Assembly (NCBI GenBank): GCA_016790385.1
Contig: JAEUNV010000374.1
Span: 1 to 8,049 of the forward strand
DNA: 8,049 nt
Source of the DNA: Zoogloea sp.
GTDB lineage: Bacteria; Pseudomonadota; Gammaproteobacteria; Burkholderiales; Rhodocyclaceae
Direction of reading: 5' to 3'
The first letter of the stretch is position 1. Every line of letters starts with the position of its first letter. Shown in pieces: positions 6,001 through 8,049 of this stretch. Under the pieces are notes generated by a model that saw only the letters and a program-made list of their open reading frames with translations, had not been told where the DNA came from and did no database searches. The position numbers and the translations under genes were made by a program.

Positions 6001-8049
6001 TTGGAGGCAAGCGCACCGCCCACGGTCATGGCGCCCTCGCGCACGGCAACACTGAGCGGCCCGTTGGAGAGCACGGCGCCCGTCACGCTCACGCCTGTGA
6101 GCGCACTGAGCGCAAGTGCCCCGCCGGCGCCCAGGGAATCCGCCTCGATCTGCCCAGCCTCGACCACCAGTTGCCCGGCAGCCAACACCTCGCCGACCCG
6201 AACCGAAGCGCCACCCAGGCTGAGGTCGGCACCGGCCACGACGCTGCCGGTAATTTGCAGCGCGCTTCCGGAACGCAGATGCACGCCCTCGCCCGCCGCA
6301 AGCGGCCCCCCGACATGCAGCCCCTGGGCTGCGCTCACCGAAACAGCCCCCGGGGCGAACAGCGCACCCGTTGTCACCGCGCCGTCACTACTGACAATGC
6401 CCAGATCGCCCCCTGACTGGACGACACCCGCACCCACCCCGTCCCGCCCGGCCAGTTGTACGGTTCCCCCGGCCACGAAGGGATGCCCCATGAACAGCGT
6501 GCCCCCCCGGGCCGTCAGATCGGCCCGACCACCCGCGCCACTTTGGGAAAGGGCAAGGCGCCCTCCCGCACTCAGGCTCAGGTCGCCATTCGCCACCACC
6601 CGCCCGGTGCTGAGGAGGTCACCGGCAGTGTCGACGCGCAGGCTTCCGCCCGCCTCAACTCTATCCGGCAGCTCCAGGCTGCCTGCCACAATGCTTCCGT
6701 CCCCCATCACCGCGACATCGCCACCAAAGACCGCTCGGCCGGCAACCAGGTCAAGGGCGCCTGCCGACACCCCACCGGCGATGTTCAGGACTTGGCCCGC
6801 GCGCAGGTTCATCAGCCCGCCGGCAGTCAGCCGGCCGGTGGCGAGAATGTCCGCAGCGGCATCCACCGAGAGGTTGCCCCCCACGGTCACGTCGCCGCCC
6901 AAGCCCACCGAACCACTTGCAGCAAGACGGGTATTGCCGCTCACAGCGACGGGCCCTGGCGTCTTCAGGTCGCCGGTGACCGCCAGGTTCAGATCGCCGA
7001 GGATCTGAACATTCCGGCTGCCATCGCCCAGCACCAGCGAACGGGCATTGATCTGTGTGTCGCTCGCGCCCACCTCCGCCGCCACACGCACCTGGTCTGC
7101 GCTGACCGTGGCGCGCCCACCCGCACTCAACGGGGCGAGAATGTCCACAGAATCCGTTGCAGACAGGCTCGCGGCCCCGGACACCGAGCTGGGCGCATTC
7201 AGGCTGACCCGCCCCCCGGCATGGACGGAAAGGTCATCACCGCCCGCCGTGGCCCCCTGCATGTTCAGATTGCCCGCGGCATCGAGGGTGATGGACTGAC
7301 GCGCCACCAGCTCGCCCACACTGAGATCACCGGCACTGCGCACCGCCAGCCCCTGGCTGTCGGCGAGCAGGGGCCCGGCCATGCGCACACCGACGCCCTG
7401 GTCGGTGGACACGATGCGTATCTGACTGCTGCTCATGGCACCAAAGGCCGTGCCGTCGATGGCGAAGCTGCCAAGGGGAACGGAGGCCGCCTGGCCCGGG
7501 CTGAGGTTGTCGAGCTGCCCAGCCTTCTCAGCCACCCGCCCGGCCCCCGCCAGCACGGTGATGCCGGCAAGCTCGGGATTCAGGTAGTGGGCCCGCACCG
7601 GTCCATCCAGCTGGATCGAGCCGCCCACCAGCTCGACCTTACCGACGGTTCCCTCCAGACCATGCCCTTCAACGCGCACCTGCCCGCCAAGCACATCGAA
7701 GCCGACACCCGAGGCACCGGCGAAGCTGGCTGGTGATCCCAGCCCATCCAGCCACACCGGCGTGCCGGTGGAAAGCGTGAAGCGCGGACTGTTCACCGTG
7801 CCGCAGCCCGCGCAGGTGACACCATTGGGATTGGCCACAATGACTGCGGCCGGAGCACCAAACACTTCAATCGACCCGGTCAGCTGCGATGCCGCCCCCG
7901 GGGCCACTACCTCATTGACGATCACGCTGGCGCCAGCGCCGCCTGCCAGATTCGGGTTGGCCGCCACACGCCCACCCAGCAGGGTCGTCCCACCCTGGCT
8001 GCTGTTGTTGAGGACCACGCCCTCCTGGTCCACGTCGAAACGCTGGTAT
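1..8049 (-). CDS. Filamentous-haemagglutinin-like two-partner-secretion exoprotein (TpsA), internal fragment open at both ends
   Basis: A single minus-strand frame is open across the window (2682 complete codons, 8048 down to 3). No start or stop is visible, so the gene is partial at both ends. The first residues read are YQRFDVDQEGVVLNN, which match the early part of the FhaB-type TPS domain. NPNL (residues 31-34) and NPNGV (73-77) follow, then roughly 2000 residues of beta-helix coils. Family knowledge: such proteins are made with a long signal peptide, cross the inner membrane by Sec, and are threaded through an outer-membrane TpsB pore. They form long fibres for adhesion, aggregation or toxin delivery. 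Composition is rich in Gly, Ala, Val, Leu, Ser and Asn, with only four Cys in my reading. I saw no frameshift: the frame matches at spot checks near both ends and at about 6030, 4050, 3030 and 2040. Gene name, full length and C-terminal function cannot be determined here. FhaB-like adhesin and CdiA-like toxin carrier both remain possible. Confidence 0.96.
3..179 (-). other. Return to coil-like repeats at the left edge
   Basis: Residues 2624-2682. After an aromatic stretch (YGLAFPDWGAF) the sequence returns to a strand-turn pattern: ADNLDLLLSGRFTNRSAF, then DRLLIQAEGGIDNFGASIK. FTNRSAF and IDNFGAS fit the N-x-G coil type. This shows that the protein continues with another repeat region beyond position 1, so its true C-terminus is not close to the window edge. 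Confidence 0.65.
180..590 (-). other. Ala/Pro/Thr/Gly-rich low-complexity linker
   Basis: Residues 2487-2623. The composition shifts to small residues with frequent proline, for example ASPTGPAHTPLPGTTATPL, AAPAPGNLEAPAV and LKTPATPAS. No beta-helix periodicity is visible. It is probably a flexible, extended tether between the shaft side and whatever lies further toward the C-terminus, such as a spacer or processing region. No cleavage motif can be identified with confidence. Confidence 0.7.
591..1244 (-). other. Segment without clear repeats, possible discrete domain
   Basis: Residues 2269-2486. Regular coils fade here after a single recognisable unit (GTLVNTGQVLLGG). The stretch is richer in charged and aromatic residues than the shafts, for example QTRAEEPDLSSGSYLLL, YVDQHTDVASRARFVVNGFF, IYTYSAEHLAQTVRWTN and EFEDTAAL. 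It has no Cys and no obvious catalytic motif. Position between the N-x-G region and a flexible linker would suit a separately folded or ligand-contacting region, but this is inference. I do not recognise a named family. Confidence 0.6.
1245..1991 (-). repeat. N-x-G coil array, block III (degenerate, about 10 coils)
   Basis: Residues 2020-2268. Coils with the same Asn/Gly theme but more irregular spacing: VDNRGVIQA, LVNIRSEND, TTNTGVIVAA, LLNRGGRIA, IRNEGLVHA, LMNQGTLLA, LINGDKAAL, IDNAGLIYG, FRNAGTGTV and YANAGTVAS. Insertions such as LTEANFGAETP separate some of them. The last coils include an Arg-Gly-Asp tripeptide at 1263-1271. This type of sequence is common in the middle of FHA-like proteins. 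Confidence 0.78.
1992..2105 (-). other. Cys/Pro-rich interruption of the beta-helix
   Basis: Residues 1982-2019. The segment contains a Cys-x5-Cys pair (RCVNPVVCNP; Cys codons 2082-2084 and 2064-2066), then PGQ followed by six consecutive prolines (2028-2045), then DPEKDFRF. It cannot be a normal beta-helix coil. It probably loops out, caps or kinks the fibre between N-x-G blocks II and III. By position it recalls the Pro-rich interruptions that split FHA repeat regions in CdiA-type proteins, but I see no specific sequence match and do not assign it to that domain. Confidence 0.8.
2106..2558 (-). repeat. N-x-G coil array, block II (about 9 coils)
   Basis: Residues 1831-1981. Units in order: LRNSGRIVA, LTNEGLVFG, ADNRGVLAG, LGNGGLVSG, VTNNGELSG, VANSGLVSA, LWNPGTLSA, FSNGGRVAV, ending at FVNQLVEG. 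It occupies the same place after shaft II that N-x-G block I occupies after shaft I. The first Asn of the two arrays lies exactly 2682 bases apart (5219 and 2537). It is somewhat shorter than block I. Confidence 0.85.
2484..3170 (-). repeat. Duplicated segment B (FISEG core), copy 2
   Basis: 229 codons (residues 1627-1855) from RAITVGGEM to ALTN, the partner of 5166-5852. Matching anchors are GDIR, GDFISEG, GSVHI, GGIVAN, AGEV and FSG. The start-to-start distance is 2682 bases, 672 more than for segment A. The second super-unit is therefore longer in the region between A and B. Confidence 0.85.
2559..4640 (-). repeat. Glycine-rich beta-helix shaft, block II
   Basis: Residues 1137-1830. It resumes the GG-x-L-x-V coil type after block I of N-x-G coils. 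It opens with GGNLGVQVAGDL, the counterpart of GGSLRVDTAGDL in the first shaft, and ends with a GDFISEG-containing core matching GSFISEG of the first shaft. Between these it carries a longer run of coils than block I, including one isolated N-x-G-like coil (FENPGRLVG) and a QQQGG stretch at about residues 1350-1375. Predicted to be a beta-helix shaft like block I. Confidence 0.85.
4260..4640 (-). repeat. Duplicated segment A, copy 2
   Basis: 127 codons (residues 1137-1263) starting GGNLGVQVAGDLSGLG, the counterpart of 6267-6650. The anchor GALRVGSPFVAGD corresponds to GTLFMGHPFVAGG. The start-to-start distance is 2010 bases (670 codons), the apparent length of the first super-unit. Confidence 0.8.
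4641..5234 (-). repeat. N-x-G coil array, block I (about 11 coils)
   Basis: Residues 939-1136. The coil type changes to short units with a conserved Asn and Gly: L-x-N-x-G-x-hydrophobic-x-x-G/A. Examples in order are LVNTGLV, LENG, RNEGRIGG, LANAGTVVG, LRNEGNLGG, LNNTGLLAA, VDNRGLLHG, VDNRGVIES, LGNSGSLHG, LVNDGGLVS and LSNVSGRIL. Spacing is roughly 15-20 residues. Stacked Asn residues probably form an asparagine ladder at one turn of the beta-helix (inference from other beta-helix proteins). Similar N-x-G repeats are widespread in FHA-family exoproteins. Confidence 0.85.
5166..5852 (-). repeat. Duplicated segment B (FISEG core), copy 1
   Basis: 229 codons (residues 733-961) from RQLDVGGEL to RLEN. 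They align with 2484-3170 with only two compensating one-residue gaps. I estimate 35-40 percent identity by hand. Strongest anchors are GDIR, the F-x-G-x-L-x-V stretch, GSFISEG, GSV-x-I, GGVFAN, GGEV and FSG, leading into the first N-x-G coil. Confidence 0.85.
5235..7364 (-). repeat. Glycine-rich beta-helix shaft, block I
   Basis: Residues 229-938. The sequence is a string of degenerate coils of about 18-22 residues with a GG-x-L-x-V-x-A-G then hydrophobic-x-V-x-G pattern, for example GGNLSVDAA, GGSLRVDTAGDL and GPLAAGEGVHL. Alternating hydrophobic residues separated by Gly turns are what a right-handed parallel beta-helix requires, as known for the FHA and HMW1 shafts. No Cys and few aromatic residues were read here. 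The last part (5852 onward) contains the FISEG core that recurs in the second shaft. Confidence 0.85.
6267..6650 (-). repeat. Duplicated segment A, copy 1
   Basis: 128 codons (residues 467-594) starting GGSLRVDTAGDLLSTG. They align collinearly with 4260-4640, requiring a single one-residue gap. Landmarks shared in order are GG-x-L, AGDL, a short GG, then PFVAG, a GV, TG and GP. This residue-by-residue match is stronger than the general coil consensus and points to a segmental duplication. Confidence 0.8.
7803..7832 (-). other. NPNGV (NPNGI-type) motif followed by CxxC
   Basis: Codons 73-77 read Asn-Pro-Asn-Gly-Val (7818-7832), followed by Thr-Cys-Ala-Gly-Cys (Cys at residues 79 and 82, 7803-7814). 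NPNGI/V is the second signature of TPS domains. The adjacent CxxC occurs in a large subset of haemagglutinin-type TpsA proteins (family knowledge, from memory) but not in Bordetella FHA. It may form a disulphide in the periplasm before outer-membrane passage; that role is inferred. Confidence 0.94.
7947..7958 (-). other. NPNL motif of the TPS domain
   Basis: Codons 31-34 read Asn-Pro-Asn-Leu in the context VAANPNLAGG. This is one of the two conserved tetrapeptide-type motifs of TPS domains. In FHA it forms a turn needed for a stable fold and efficient secretion. It is intact here, which argues for a secretion-competent protein. Confidence 0.95.

Larger units (their letters stand above)
7365..8048 (-). 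other. TPS secretion domain (haemagglutination activity domain), lacking its extreme N-terminus
   Basis: Residues 1-228 of the fragment. This domain is bound by the periplasmic POTRA domains of the TpsB transporter and starts beta-helix folding at the cell surface (established for FhaB/FhaC). Visible hallmarks are the FDV...GVVLNN opening, NPNL, a V-x-V-NEV strand, an E-V-x-G strand, NPNGV followed by CAGCG, and SPRFTLSTG. Near the end come an AIDG-x-AFGAM-like segment and the strand pair IRIVSTDQGVGVRMAG, which resembles the KIRLVGTEAGVGVRNAG pattern that closes many TPS domains. The stretch between about residues 150 and 200 looks shorter than the usual RTDYTEI...LNA segment. By comparison with FhaB recalled from memory, about 35-40 mature residues plus the signal peptide lie beyond 8049. 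The domain end is an estimate. Confidence 0.93.

Noticed and set aside
776..6316. Several 60-90-codon minus-strand open frames
   Set aside because: They are all in a single different minus-strand frame from the exoprotein, embedded inside its codons, and their Trp/Arg/Pro/Ser-rich translations carry no recognisable motif.
5371..7008. Open + strand frame of 545 codons
   Set aside because: Antisense shadow over the beta-helix shaft; its translation is Pro/Ser/Arg/Ala-rich low complexity with no family resemblance, and it overlaps other + strand open frames.
1..8049. Recurring GC-rich words that could suggest a CRISPR or nucleotide-level tandem repeat
   Set aside because: The similarity comes from degenerate protein coils (GG-x-L-x-V and N-x-G). 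At the DNA level the units vary and have no constant repeat/spacer structure.

Overview
The whole window is the inside of one very large gene read on the minus strand. In the frame whose codons have their lowest + coordinate divisible by three (8046-8048 down to 3-5), I read 2682 consecutive codons with no stop. The gene runs off both edges: its start lies beyond position 8049 and its stop lies before position 1. I see no second gene, RNA gene, insertion sequence, CRISPR array, promoter or terminator. The long open frames on the + strand are antisense shadows of this gene, as expected in GC-rich coding DNA.

The product is a filamentous-haemagglutinin-like exoprotein (TpsA) of a two-partner (type Vb) secretion system. 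The right edge encodes the TPS secretion domain with both hallmark motifs, NPNL and NPNGV, the latter followed by a CxxC pair. Comparison with Bordetella FhaB, from memory, suggests that only the signal peptide and the first few dozen mature residues are missing. The protein would be exported by Sec, then recognised and moved across the outer membrane by a TpsB (FhaC-like) transporter, which is not in this window.

In protein order (right to left on the map) the layout is: TPS domain (about 8048-7365); a long beta-helix shaft of glycine-rich coils (7364-5235); a block of short N-x-G coils (5234-4641); a second glycine-rich shaft (4640-2559); a second N-x-G block (2558-2106); a Cys/Pro-rich interruption (2105-1992); a third, looser N-x-G block (1991-1245); a segment without obvious coils, richer in charged and aromatic residues (1244-591); an Ala/Pro/Thr/Gly-rich linker (590-180); and a return to coil-like sequence at the left edge (179-3).

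The most informative internal structure is a large ancient duplication. The shaft plus N-x-G block occurs twice in the same order, with residue-by-residue similarity across two separate stretches. The second copy carries about 225 additional residues between them.

Very high G+C, a strong GGC/GCC/CTG codon preference and the TPS family point to a proteobacterium, most likely beta- or gammaproteobacterial. I cannot name the genus. The C-terminus, which would decide between a pure adhesin and a CdiA-type contact-dependent toxin, is outside the window.
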